Shown here: positions 25,612 through 34,350 of the stretch, in pieces
Layout: each line of letters starts with the position of its first letter
How positions within the stretch are numbered: the first letter of the stretch is position 1
DNA from: an uncultured bacterium
Lineage (GTDB): Bacteria > Planctomycetota > Phycisphaerae > Phycisphaerales > SM1A02
Assembly: GCA_903898755.1 (NCBI GenBank)
Contig: CAIUGT010000008.1
Coordinates: 1-64,000 of the forward strand
Direction: 5' to 3'
Length of the DNA stretch: 64,000 nt
Notes under the pieces: generated by a model
Database searches by the model: none
Told to the model about the DNA's origin: nothing
The model's input: only the letters and a program-made list of their open reading frames with translations
Made by a program: the position numbers and the translations under genes

Positions 25612-26526
25612 GTGAATCAATTGGCAATTTTTTTATGTTCGTATCGACGGGATCTTGAGCGGGTACGACGACTTCACACGAGCATTGTCAAGTTTAATAT
25701 CGATCAGTTGCCGGTCTATATCGCCGTTCCTAAGGCGGACTTAGCCGAGTTTCAACATGTGATTGCAGACCCATCGATCAATTGGTTGACCCAAGAGGAT
25801 GTTTTCCAGGCGTGCCCAAGCGCGCGCATTGCGAAGTATGAAAATGTCCCCGGTGGTCAGATGCAGCAGGTTGTGAAATCCGAAGCATGGCGATTGGGAA
25901 TTGGTGCAAACCTTCTAGTGATGGATTCCGACTGTAAATTCATTCGGCCATTTCAAGCCAGCGATTTTGTGACTTCGGATGGGACTCCATATTCCGTGGT
26001 GTGTGATACGGACACAATTCGCGAACTCGCCGCTCGACTTCGAAAGCCCAAAATTTGGTCGGATTGGCTTGAAACGAGCGATCGGACGCGGGACTACTTT
26101 GGCAATACCAGCGATGTGCGACATGCATTTGACGGGGCTCCATTTATTTGGAGTGCGCAGGTTTGGTCGGATCTTGCTGCATTACGGTTGGAACCAGCGG
26201 GTCAGACTTTTCTCGATCTGGTGCGGAAACTTGGATCGGAGTTGACAATCTATGGTGAAGCCTTGATCGCTTTGAAAAGTATTCAAATCAAATTGCATGA
26301 TCCATACTTCAGGCTATACCTCTATGAGGAAGATGCATGGAATGATCGGGCGCAAGGGGTAGATGAACCCATTTTGGCAAAGTCATACTTTGGTGTGATC
26401 AACCAATCGAACTGGGAATATTGGACGGATCACCAGTCATATCGCAAGTCGCTTCCTTCTCGCGTAGCCAGAGCACTTCGACGCAATATCGCTTTCGTTC
26501 GTTGGCGTCTTCAATCCCGTGACTGA
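25612..26526 (+). CDS. DUF6492-like putative glycosyltransferase
   Basis: About 304 residues. The N-terminal AIFLCSYRRDLERVRRLHTSI and the LLVMDSDCKFIRPF segment resemble a nucleotide-sugar GT-A fold with a D-S-D metal site, as in the DUF6492 family found in polysaccharide clusters. A GTG at 25612 places the start immediately before the first strand; the longer frame starts with TTG directly after the ligase stop. It is part of the plus-strand glycan run. Acceptor and sugar are unknown. Confidence 0.65.
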   Translation: MNQLAIFLCSYRRDLERVRRLHTSIVKFNIDQLPVYIAVPKADLAEFQHVIADPSINWLTQEDVFQACPSARIAKYENVPGGQMQQVVKSEAWRLGIGANLLVMDSDCKFIRPFQASDFVTSDGTPYSVVCDTDTIRELAARLRKPKIWSDWLETSDRTRDYFGNTSDVRHAFDGAPFIWSAQVWSDLAALRLEPAGQTFLDLVRKLGSELTIYGEALIALKSIQIKLHDPYFRLYLYEEDAWNDRAQGVDEPILAKSYFGVINQSNWEYWTDHQSYRKSLPSRVARALRRNIAFVRWRLQSRD

Positions 26527-26580
26527 ACATTGCCTTCTTTGAATTGCCAAGATTCTCTTTCAAGAAATTATTACAAACGT

Positions 26581-27915
26581 ATGACTCGTAATAAATGGCT
26601 CATCATCGCTCCCGCATTTAACTGCGATGGGCAAGCAGCCAGTCAAACAATGACTGACAAGATTTCCTATCTTGAAGCCGCAGGCATTGAATTGAGCGTT
26701 ATCGGTGGACTCAGTGGCAAGCGAGACAATCGGCTTCCACATGAACAAGTTTGGCCTTGGGGTCCTTCGGGCATTCGATATGAATATCGATATGTCACTG
26801 GTAATAGGTATGGACGTGGACTTCGTTATACATTGCAAACAGTCGCGGTTTCCATTTTGCTGAGTCCCTTCATGTTCATAGAAAGAATAATGACCGGCTT
26901 GTCCGGACATTGGTCATGGGCTCCGGCCGCGGCTTTCAAAGCTTGGCGGCTTCATCAAAAAAAACCGTTTGATTTAATTTATTCCTCTGGCGGTCCAATC
27001 TCCGCTCATCTTGCGGGTTGGATCGCGCACAGATTGACCGGGCTTCCTTGGATTGCTGAAATTCATGATCCAATTGTGGCAAGCGGGCAGGCGCAGCCGA
27101 CTTCGCTTGGCGCGCGGTTGAATCGCGAAAAGTTTATTGAGCGCTTGTTAGAGAAACTTGTATGCAATGATGCTCATGTTGCTTGGTGGTTTACCCAAGC
27201 GGCGCTCGCCGCTGCGCGCAGTCGCAATCCTCAACTTGGGGAGCGTGGGTTTTATGTTTTACCTGGTGTCATGCCCCCTGAAGTTTTGGAACAGCATGTG
27301 TACGGTGAATATCTCAACATCGGTCACTTTGGAAAAGTGAGTGGCACACGGTCTCTGTATGAATTTCTATTGGGATTGAATACATGGATCGAGCGCAATC
27401 CCAAAGCACGAGAAGTCATTCGATTGCATATGTATGGAGGAGGCATTGACGCGCGTGCAAGGCAAACCGCGGATCAATTGAATTTGTGGGATGTGATCGT
27501 GTGCCACGGACGCCTTGAGCGTGATCCAGTCACGGGTGAATCAGGGCGAACGCAAGTCACTCGAAAAATGCAAAAGTGCGACGCGTTGCTGTTGCTTCAT
27601 GGAAATGATCCATCGTGCGCCGAGTACATTCCGTCCAAGGTTTACGAGTATTTCTGGGCTCGACGGCCAATTTTGGCGTTGACCCATCTGAATCCACAAC
27701 TCGACGAATTAGTGGGGCAGTTTGGTGGAATCATCCCGACGAACATGACTCCTCAAGGCATCGCCGATTCGCTTGATGTGATTTGGAACAAGTGGAAAAG
27801 TAAAACACTTGAGCCAAGTGATGCATCTCCAATTGGCGTCGATGTGGCGGTGGCAACAATTTTGAAACATGTCACCGATGCGAAGAAGCGCGCGGGCCAG
27901 CACGCAAACGCTTGA
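26581..27915 (+). CDS. Glycosyltransferase, GT4-like
   Basis: A 444-residue GT-B type protein. The first domain has WLIIAPAFNCDGQAASQ, a FDLIYSSGGPISAHLAGW strand-helix pair and WIAEIHDP, all typical of the acceptor domain of family 4-like enzymes. The second domain has LNIGHFGKVSGTRSLYEFL and a KVYEYFWARRPIL motif that corresponds to the E-x7-E donor-binding region. ATG 26581 is chosen over a TTG at 26530. The 3' end overlaps the convergent GT2 gene by 44 bp. Confidence 0.8.
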   Translation: MTRNKWLIIAPAFNCDGQAASQTMTDKISYLEAAGIELSVIGGLSGKRDNRLPHEQVWPWGPSGIRYEYRYVTGNRYGRGLRYTLQTVAVSILLSPFMFIERIMTGLSGHWSWAPAAAFKAWRLHQKKPFDLIYSSGGPISAHLAGWIAHRLTGLPWIAEIHDPIVASGQAQPTSLGARLNREKFIERLLEKLVCNDAHVAWWFTQAALAAARSRNPQLGERGFYVLPGVMPPEVLEQHVYGEYLNIGHFGKVSGTRSLYEFLLGLNTWIERNPKAREVIRLHMYGGGIDARARQTADQLNLWDVIVCHGRLERDPVTGESGRTQVTRKMQKCDALLLLHGNDPSCAEYIPSKVYEYFWARRPILALTHLNPQLDELVGQFGGIIPTNMTPQGIADSLDVIWNKWKSKTLEPSDASPIGVDVAVATILKHVTDAKKRAGQHANA

Positions 27916-28828
27916 CGTCATGGATGCGTTTCAAGATGCTGCAGGCAAGTGTTGTCACGCGAAAACCGCGGCGAACGAATCGATCGTATAAAATCCAGGA
28001 AACAAATGGTTTGAAATGTCGATGCCAAGAACCTTGGGGCACAATCTTGTCGAAATCTGCCAGGTAACCAGCAATCGTGGCGTGCATGTCTGGCGCAGAT
28101 CTCACCTGCCCGGTTATTCGCTGCATGACATTTTGTGTGCGCGTTGATTCATCAAAGTCCCGCAATCGATATAGATGGCCTGGAATGGATTTGAATGGCG
28201 CCAGGTACAGCGAGTTTGAAAGCATGATGTGATCGCATGCGAAACAATTGTGAATTGGAAGTTTGCAAAGAAATTTCCTTCGAAAGACGCCGTGCATTGG
28301 ACCCAGATCAACGGTCAGTCCAGCGGACCAGAGGTATCTCAAGAGGGCGCCTGTTCGCGGCGTGGTAATTCCTGTGTCGCAGCCCCTGCGAACAATTTCA
28401 TTCGACTCATTCACGAATTCCCAATAACTGAATGAATTGCCTATACCAAGATCGGCATTCAGAGCCGCGAGATGGTTTCGCAAGTAATCTTGGTGCAACA
28501 TGTCGTGTCCACCGACCCATGCAAAGTACGGACTAGCCGTGGACTCTCGTAAAAAATTAAAATTGCTCGATGCTCCAATATTTTTTGGATGCCTGATATA
28601 GGTGAAGCGAGGATCTTGTGAAGCAATGCGTTCGCAGATCGCCTGAGTGCCATCTGTCGAAGCATTGTCTGAGATCAGAACTGCGAAATCCTTGTGTGTC
28701 TGTGCCTGTATGGATTCAAGTGTTTGTCGAATGAACTTTACTTCGTTGTAAGCCGGCACTCCAAGGGTGATCGTGCTGTGGGAGAGCGGTGGAGTGAAAC
28801 AGGATCCCTTGTGAATGGTTTCAGGCAT
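27872..28828 (-). CDS. Family 2 glycosyltransferase
   Basis: A 318-residue GT2 enzyme: TLGVPAYNEVKFIRQTLESI at the nucleotide-binding strand, ISDNASTDGT and a WVGGHDMLH region near the catalytic site. It is the last gene of the minus-strand sugar operon and its start overlaps the stop of the upstream CmcI-like gene by one base. Its end overlaps the convergent GT4-like gene. In this context it most likely attaches the modified CDP-linked sugar made by the operon. Confidence 0.85.
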   Translation of the reverse strand: MPETIHKGSCFTPPLSHSTITLGVPAYNEVKFIRQTLESIQAQTHKDFAVLISDNASTDGTQAICERIASQDPRFTYIRHPKNIGASSNFNFLRESTASPYFAWVGGHDMLHQDYLRNHLAALNADLGIGNSFSYWEFVNESNEIVRRGCDTGITTPRTGALLRYLWSAGLTVDLGPMHGVFRRKFLCKLPIHNCFACDHIMLSNSLYLAPFKSIPGHLYRLRDFDESTRTQNVMQRITGQVRSAPDMHATIAGYLADFDKIVPQGSWHRHFKPFVSWILYDRFVRRGFRVTTLACSILKRIHDVKRLRAGPRASSHR

Positions 28829-29598
28829 CAGGCAATCCGCTTCAAATATCCATCCGGCGCGACGGTGATGAGCAATTTGTCTTGAATACTTTTGTCAATT
28901 TGGAATTCTGGGTGCGTCTTCAGATATTCCCACACTGCGGTCTTTGGATTGTTGCCTGGACCCCAAGGACGGTCGGGAAACATTTCCTTAGGCAGGTCTT
29001 CCACCACGGTGTCAAAAACAACGCAGTAACTCCCAGCGCTTGTCAGTGGCGCGTATGCGTTGAGTTCCGCAAGCACGTGGTCGTGCGTGTGGTTGCTGTC
29101 AAGACACACAAGGACCTTTGAATACTTCGCGGCCACCGCATGCACTTGCGCAATAATTTCCGGCGCAATACTGGAGCCTTGGATCATCTGGATGCGCGAG
29201 GCCATTGGATGAGCCTCGATAGCAGCACGGTTGTGGGCGCGGATGTCAATATCAATGCCAAGTACTTTGCGGTTGGAAACTTTTGGATTGATTGATTTTC
29301 CAGACTCGATCGCATCGCACATGTCCAGCAACGCCAACATAGAAGCGCTGAAAATGAGCGAGCCTCCATGCGCGATACCCGTCTCAATGATCAAGTCCGG
29401 CTTGATTTCCCAGATTAATTCCTGCATGGCGGCCATGTCTTGCGGATATTGAATGATGGGGCGACCTTGCCATGAAAAGTTGTAGGAATATTGGGACGCG
29501 ATCGAAGTTTGTGTAAAAACCGCAGCGGATTGGCGCAATGAATTATTAGTTGAAACTGCTTCGATTCGCGTCAGCACTTCGGATTGAAATTGACTCAT
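28828..29598 (-). CDS. CmcI/RhmT-like SAM-dependent methyltransferase
   Basis: A 256-residue protein of the cephalosporin hydroxylase/CmcI family, which despite its name contains rhamnosyl O-methyltransferases. Key features are YSYNFSWQGRPIIQYPQDM, PDLIIETGIAHGGSLIFSASML (SAM loop), LGIDIDIR and VCLDSNHTHDHVLAELNAYAPL, plus a WGPGNNPKTAVWEYL near the C-terminus. It likely O-methylates a sugar in the glycan. The start overlaps the stop of the upstream methyltransferase gene by four bases (ATGA), indicating translational coupling. Confidence 0.85.
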   Translation of the reverse strand: MSQFQSEVLTRIEAVSTNNSLRQSAAVFTQTSIASQYSYNFSWQGRPIIQYPQDMAAMQELIWEIKPDLIIETGIAHGGSLIFSASMLALLDMCDAIESGKSINPKVSNRKVLGIDIDIRAHNRAAIEAHPMASRIQMIQGSSIAPEIIAQVHAVAAKYSKVLVCLDSNHTHDHVLAELNAYAPLTSAGSYCVVFDTVVEDLPKEMFPDRPWGPGNNPKTAVWEYLKTHPEFQIDKSIQDKLLITVAPDGYLKRIA

Positions 29599-30656
29599 TG
29601 GTCGACTCCGACATAATTAAATTTGTTGTTGGACATATGTTTGATTTCTTTCGTGTAGTTGGAATTCATAATGTAAAGGGTTGAGCCCGCTGGGAGCAGA
29701 GCCAATGCCTGTGATGGCGAAAGAACTTGCAGGCCAGTAGCGGCTAGAAATTTGCCTTGCTTTGCAGGATTAATATCGATGACTATGTCGACGGATTGAC
29801 CATTGCGGCCTTTTAACAGGGCAAAGATGACTCCCTTTGAAGCTCCGCCCCAAATGGCGGAAGACGTGGACGCCGAGGGATTATTGCAGAGTGTTTCAGT
29901 AAAATTTTCTGGAAATTGAACGCGGTCCTCCATATCAATTGTTGGATTGCGAATGGTTGACAGATCAGCGACAACGTAAAGATATTGTCCGCCAAATATC
30001 GTTCCGCTTTCAATGACCTTGCCAAACATACGGTGGAAATCAGAGATTCGAAAGTAGTTGACATGCTCGTAAAAAATATCAAACCAAGCTCGATGTTCGC
30101 AGATCCAATCAAACACGGGAACTTCTATATAAATCTTTCCGCCGCCACCATTGGCTTCCTTGAGCTGGTGTAAGAACTGAACTGGATTCTGAATGTGTTC
30201 CATCACATGACGAAGCACCAAGCCTTTGCCCTGAATACCCACGCCCGCCTTGAAGTAATGCTTCCTTACACGGGGATTTGTTCCCTCATACGTTGGGTCA
30301 AATCCTGAGATATCAAAGCCCTTCCTTTGAAGTAGCTCAAGAAAAAATCCCTTGCCGCAACCAACCTCGACAATGGACTCGCGACCCATGCTGCGATCAA
30401 TGATATTTGTGACCGTTTCAAGATGTTCTTGAAATAACTGGCTTACCGCTTGTTCATTTTGATAGTGCGCGTCGTAGACCATTAATTCAGGCTGGAATGC
30501 TGCGTTATATACAAGACCGCTTCCAAGATCTTCCACCAAACGCATGTCGCCTTTGGGGCATGCCTTCGCCTCTTCAGCACTGTCATACATTCGATTCTGA
30601 AAGATCGGTAATTGCCGCTGTTCATAAAGAAGTTTCATGGGGTGTTCAGTTGTCAT
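29595..30656 (-). CDS. SAM-dependent sugar C-methyltransferase family protein
   Basis: About 353 residues. A class I methyltransferase domain (SIVEVGCGKGFFLELLQRKGFDISGFDP, about residues 95-122) is followed by a C-terminal domain with IDINPAKQGKFLAATGLQVLSP, the signature of the Methyltransf_14-type C-methyltransferases of deoxysugar pathways. It lacks the N-terminal zinc-finger-like segment of its relative at 31491. ATG 30656 was chosen because it lies just past the stop of the upstream gene; the longer frame would overlap it. It may methylate a CDP-ketosugar or be a diverged paralog with another substrate. Confidence 0.8.
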   Translation of the reverse strand: MTTEHPMKLLYEQRQLPIFQNRMYDSAEEAKACPKGDMRLVEDLGSGLVYNAAFQPELMVYDAHYQNEQAVSQLFQEHLETVTNIIDRSMGRESIVEVGCGKGFFLELLQRKGFDISGFDPTYEGTNPRVRKHYFKAGVGIQGKGLVLRHVMEHIQNPVQFLHQLKEANGGGGKIYIEVPVFDWICEHRAWFDIFYEHVNYFRISDFHRMFGKVIESGTIFGGQYLYVVADLSTIRNPTIDMEDRVQFPENFTETLCNNPSASTSSAIWGGASKGVIFALLKGRNGQSVDIVIDINPAKQGKFLAATGLQVLSPSQALALLPAGSTLYIMNSNYTKEIKHMSNNKFNYVGVDQ

Positions 30657-30663
30657 ACTGTTC

Positions 30664-31494
30664 TTAGATGGTAATCCCAACCACTCGCGGGGGATCAACA
30701 AGGTTGTCTGCTCGCGCGCCGAACTTTAATAGATCGCGGCGCCCATACTCGTCGGCGATCTGTTCGGCCAGTGTTCGCACAGTGATTGGAATGCCTGAGC
30801 AAATGTTGATCGCTCCCGTGCGGTTACTCATAGCGGTATCCACAATCATCTCTGCCGCAACCCGCACGTCCAGGAAGTCACGGATTTGATTGCCGCTTGT
30901 GAGTTCAGCGATTTCGCCCGCTGAAAGTTTGGAGCGAATGTAAGGCACCAATCGCCGCGAATCTTCGCCTTCGCCATGCAGATAGAACAACCTGCACCAT
31001 GCGAATTCAACCGATTGGGCGGGAAGCCACTGCGAAAGCGCCAGGTATGCCGCGGCCTTTGCGCCGGCGTAAGGCGTGAGTGGGCGTAGCGGAGTTTCTA
31101 TAGAGAGATTGCCAGTCGTTAAGTCGTATTCGAAGCATGTTCCAATTCCAACAACTCGGCGCACGCCAGTTTGCGCAGCGCCCTTGGCCAGTTGAAGCGT
31201 TCCAGCTAGGCAATCCAAATTCTTTTCGGACTGTAGATACTGTCCGCTCTCCGCATACCAAGCGCAATGGATCACAGTGTCTATGCCTTGGCATGCTTGC
31301 TTCCACCAATCCAAAGTTTCAGCGAACAGGTCATTGGTGGTGATGATCTGTTCAATATTCTTGGATTGGGAAATAAGCGATTCTTTCCCTTGGCGCACAA
31401 TCACGCGCGTTTGAACTCCGCGTTCGCATAATTCCCGCAATACTTGACGACCAACAAATCCGGTTGCGCCTGTCAGAAGAACAGTGCCGCTCAC
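30664..31494 (-). CDS. NAD(P)-dependent epimerase/dehydratase or sugar reductase (SDR)
   Basis: A 276-residue extended SDR. Nucleotide motif TGATGFVGRQVL (about 8-19) and a catalytic YAGAK (Y-x-x-x-K) are visible, with GIGTCFEY upstream of it. Size and context fit a 4-ketoreductase finishing a deoxysugar, similar to RfbJ-type enzymes. The start overlaps the stop of the upstream C-methyltransferase gene by four bases. Confidence 0.85.
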   Translation of the reverse strand: MSGTVLLTGATGFVGRQVLRELCERGVQTRVIVRQGKESLISQSKNIEQIITTNDLFAETLDWWKQACQGIDTVIHCAWYAESGQYLQSEKNLDCLAGTLQLAKGAAQTGVRRVVGIGTCFEYDLTTGNLSIETPLRPLTPYAGAKAAAYLALSQWLPAQSVEFAWCRLFYLHGEGEDSRRLVPYIRSKLSAGEIAELTSGNQIRDFLDVRVAAEMIVDTAMSNRTGAINICSGIPITVRTLAEQIADEYGRRDLLKFGARADNLVDPPRVVGITI

Positions 31495-32717
31495 GCAATC
31501 TCCAACTTCGGCACTGCCGTGACAAATTGTGTTCCAAGCTTGGCAAGCGCGGCATTTTGTTGCGTCACTTCATCGGCAATGTTCCAAGGAAGAATGACTA
31601 GATAGTCGGGGCGTTGTGAGTGAAGCGCTTCAGGCGACACGATTGGAATGCGGCTGCCTGGCATGAATTTGCCTTGTTTTGCCGGGTTTTTGTCCACTAC
31701 ATATTGGATCAGGTCCGAGCCAAGCTCCGCGAAGTTCATCAGTGTGTTGCCTTTTGCGGCCGCGCCATAAGCGGCAACGATTTTTCCTTGACGCTTTGCA
31801 TCTGCCAGAAAATTCACAAAGTCGTCTTTCACTTTTTCGGCGCGTACTTGAAATGCCAAATAGTATTTTTCAGTTTGAATACCAATGGCTTCTTCTGCGC
31901 GCAGCATTTTTGCCACGCGATCGCTGATAGGTTGCTTGCCAGTGTCGGTGCGCTGCGCGAACACACGAAGGCTACCGCCATGCGTTGGATGTTCTTCCAC
32001 ATCAAACACTGTCAATCCGTTCGCGGCAAAGATGCGCTGCACAGCGATCAGTGACAAGTATGAAAAGTGCTCGTGATAAATGGTGTCGAACTGGTTCAAC
32101 GCCATGAGCTGCATCAGATGCGGAAACTCGAAAGTGGCCACGCCGGTTGGCTTCAGCAAGACGGTGAAGCCCGCGACAAAGTCATTGATATCTGGCACAT
32201 GCGCCAGCACATTATTTGCGGCAGTGAGATCGGCTTGTTTGCCTTGCGCGACCAACATGTTCGCAAGAGCAACACCGAAAAATTCTTGCACAATGTCAAT
32301 GCCTTTGGCGCGCGCCGCTGCCGCCGTGCTGGCAGTGGGTTCCACACCGGTACACGGAATGTTGGCCGCCTTGAAATACTGCAGTAAATAGCCGTCGTTT
32401 GCTGCGATTTCCACCACGTGGCTTGATGAACCCAAGTGAAAGCGCGCCGACATTTCGTCTGCATAGCGCTTGGCATGCTCTAGCCACGTGCTGGAGAAAC
32501 TGCTGAAGTACGCGTAGTCGGCATCGAACAACTCATGCGCCTGCGCAAAGTCTTCGGTCTGCGCCAGCCAACATGTTTGGCAAACAAGAACTCGTAGTGG
32601 ATATTTTTTTTCAGGTTGCTGAAGTTGCTGTGTGCTGAGATAGGCGTTCGACGGGGGCGCAAGCCCAAGGTCAATCAATGGCAGAGTTAAAGCTGCGTAG
32701 CAATGACGGCACTTCAT
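31491..32717 (-). CDS. CDP/TDP-sugar C-methyltransferase (NovU/TylC3-like)
   Basis: A 408-residue three-part enzyme: an N-terminal zinc-binding segment (CRHC at 3-6 and CQTCW near residue 46-50), a SAM methyltransferase domain (VVEIAANDGYLLQYFKAANI and GVEP), and a C-terminal domain with VVDKNPAKQGKFMPGSRIPIVSPE. This architecture is that of sugar 3-C-methyltransferases, which act on 4-ketodeoxyhexoses after an epimerase exposes C3. It follows directly on the 3,5-epimerase gene with a four-base overlap, so the sugar made here is probably branched. Confidence 0.88.
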   Translation of the reverse strand: MKCRHCYAALTLPLIDLGLAPPSNAYLSTQQLQQPEKKYPLRVLVCQTCWLAQTEDFAQAHELFDADYAYFSSFSSTWLEHAKRYADEMSARFHLGSSSHVVEIAANDGYLLQYFKAANIPCTGVEPTASTAAAARAKGIDIVQEFFGVALANMLVAQGKQADLTAANNVLAHVPDINDFVAGFTVLLKPTGVATFEFPHLMQLMALNQFDTIYHEHFSYLSLIAVQRIFAANGLTVFDVEEHPTHGGSLRVFAQRTDTGKQPISDRVAKMLRAEEAIGIQTEKYYLAFQVRAEKVKDDFVNFLADAKRQGKIVAAYGAAAKGNTLMNFAELGSDLIQYVVDKNPAKQGKFMPGSRIPIVSPEALHSQRPDYLVILPWNIADEVTQQNAALAKLGTQFVTAVPKLEIA

Positions 32718-33277
32718 AGAGTGACTCCCTTGAAGTTCGGAGTGATCAACGCATGCGACTTGTCACGCTCTGATTGCTCAGTGATTGCCATGGGCCACTT
32801 GATGGTCAGGCGTGGATCTTGCGCATTGAGCGCTCCTTCCGAATCCGCGTGGTAGGCCGCGGTATGGAAATACAGCATCTCACAATCGCTCGTCAATGTT
32901 TGAAACCCATGGGCAAATCCTTCGGGAATGAGCAATGTGGTGTGATTGTCTTGTGTGAGCAATTCGCCATGCCAGTGCAGAAAAGTGGGGGAGTTCTTGC
33001 GCACATCAACGGCTACGTCAAACACTTCGCCGCGAAGACATGTGACGAACTTCATTTCAGCGTGCGGCGCATTTTGAAAGTGCATGCCGCGGACAGAGCC
33101 GTATTTTCCAGTGAGCGTGCGATTGATTTGGGCGATCGTTTTTCCGCCAAGGATGTGCGCAAACTCCTGCGCGCAGAACATCCGCTCTAGAAATCCACGC
33201 GAATCACCAACAGGCTTTCGCCGTAGCACTTTTAATCCTTCAAGTGGTGTGGGCAGAATGTCAAAGCGATTTGTCAT
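32714..33277 (-). CDS. NDP-4-keto-6-deoxyhexose 3,5-epimerase (RfbC-like)
   Basis: A 187-residue cupin of the RmlC family: GFLERMFC, INRTLTGKYGSVRGMHFQ with the catalytic His, EVFDVAVDVRKNSPTFLHWHGELL and IPEGFAHGFQTL. RmlC acts on dTDP sugars, but here the gene is linked to CDP-glucose genes and no rmlA or rmlB is present in the window. It therefore probably acts on CDP-4-keto-6-deoxyglucose. Overlaps rfbG upstream by four bases. Confidence 0.88.
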   Translation of the reverse strand: MTNRFDILPTPLEGLKVLRRKPVGDSRGFLERMFCAQEFAHILGGKTIAQINRTLTGKYGSVRGMHFQNAPHAEMKFVTCLRGEVFDVAVDVRKNSPTFLHWHGELLTQDNHTTLLIPEGFAHGFQTLTSDCEMLYFHTAAYHADSEGALNAQDPRLTIKWPMAITEQSERDKSHALITPNFKGVTL

Positions 33278-34350
33278 GATGCGCTTGCCGCCATTTGCAT
33301 TGCTTTAGAATATTCATTCATCTGCGCCAAACTGACAGAGTGCAAGTTCTTGTCTTGCTTCCATGCGCTGTGCCAATCAAGCGTATGGCGCAACGCGTCG
33401 GTCAGATTCCATTTGGGTTGCCAGCCAAGTTGCTTTTCAGCCTTGGTGCTGTCAAGCGTGAGTGTGTGCGCTTCGTGTGGTTGCTGGGCCGTTTCGCTGC
33501 TCCAAGACGCACCAGGAATTGCCTCGCAAAGGTGCTCCACAATCCACTGAACTGATTTGCTGTCATCAAGCCGTGGACCAAAATTCCAAGCCTGCGCAAA
33601 TTTTTCACCGTGCGTGAAAAGTTTTTCGGCAAGCATCATGTATCCAGAAACTGGCTCAAGCACGTGTTGCCACGGGCGAGTTGCATGCGGTGATCGAATC
33701 ACAAGTGGTTGTTGTTGATCAAGCGCGCGCAGAAAATCCGGGATCAATCGATCAGCGGCCCAATCACCTCCACCAATCACATTGCCCGCACGCGCAGTTG
33801 CAACCTGAATTCCTTTGGGCGCCAGAAATGAGCGGCGATAGGCGGAGGTCACCAATTCCGAGCAAGCTTTGCTGCTTGAGTATGGATCGTGGCCACCCAT
33901 CGCTTCGGTTTCTGTATATGGTTCTGCGCGTTCATGATTTTCGTAACACTTGTCGGTGGTGACATTCACCAAGGCACGCACGCTTGGCGTGTTGCGTACC
34001 GCCTCAAGAAGGTTCACTGTGCCCATGACATTCACGGCGTATGTTTCAACAGGCTGGGCATATGAGTGGCGCACCAATGGTTGCGCCGCCAAATGCAGCA
34101 CGATCTCTGGACTTGCGGCTTGGATTGCGCGAGTCAAGCTCGCAGCGTCGCGGATGTCGGCGATAGTGCTGCTGGCTAAACGCGAGGGGAGATTGCAGGC
34201 ATAAAAGAAATTTGGATGTGTGTTTGGCGCAAGCGCATATCCATGAACTTCTGCGCCAAGTTCCGCAAGCCATAGCGACAGCCATCCGCCCTTGAAGCCA
34301 GTGTGACCAGTGACAAGGACGCGTTTGCCTTTCCAGAAATTGAAATTCAC
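33274..34350 (-). CDS. rfbG: CDP-glucose 4,6-dehydratase
   Basis: About 358 residues of extended SDR: NFWKGKRVLVTGHTGFKGGWLSLWL at the N-terminus is the RfbG hallmark, with NVTTDKCYENHE and a catalytic YSSSK. The enzyme converts CDP-glucose to CDP-4-keto-6-deoxyglucose, using bound NAD. GTG at 34350 is chosen because it makes a GTGA overlap with the rfbF stop and places the start next to the conserved N-terminus; an ATG at 34386 would extend into rfbF by 40 bases. Confidence 0.93.
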   Translation of the reverse strand: MNFNFWKGKRVLVTGHTGFKGGWLSLWLAELGAEVHGYALAPNTHPNFFYACNLPSRLASSTIADIRDAASLTRAIQAASPEIVLHLAAQPLVRHSYAQPVETYAVNVMGTVNLLEAVRNTPSVRALVNVTTDKCYENHERAEPYTETEAMGGHDPYSSSKACSELVTSAYRRSFLAPKGIQVATARAGNVIGGGDWAADRLIPDFLRALDQQQPLVIRSPHATRPWQHVLEPVSGYMMLAEKLFTHGEKFAQAWNFGPRLDDSKSVQWIVEHLCEAIPGASWSSETAQQPHEAHTLTLDSTKAEKQLGWQPKWNLTDALRHTLDWHSAWKQDKNLHSVSLAQMNEYSKAMQMAASAS

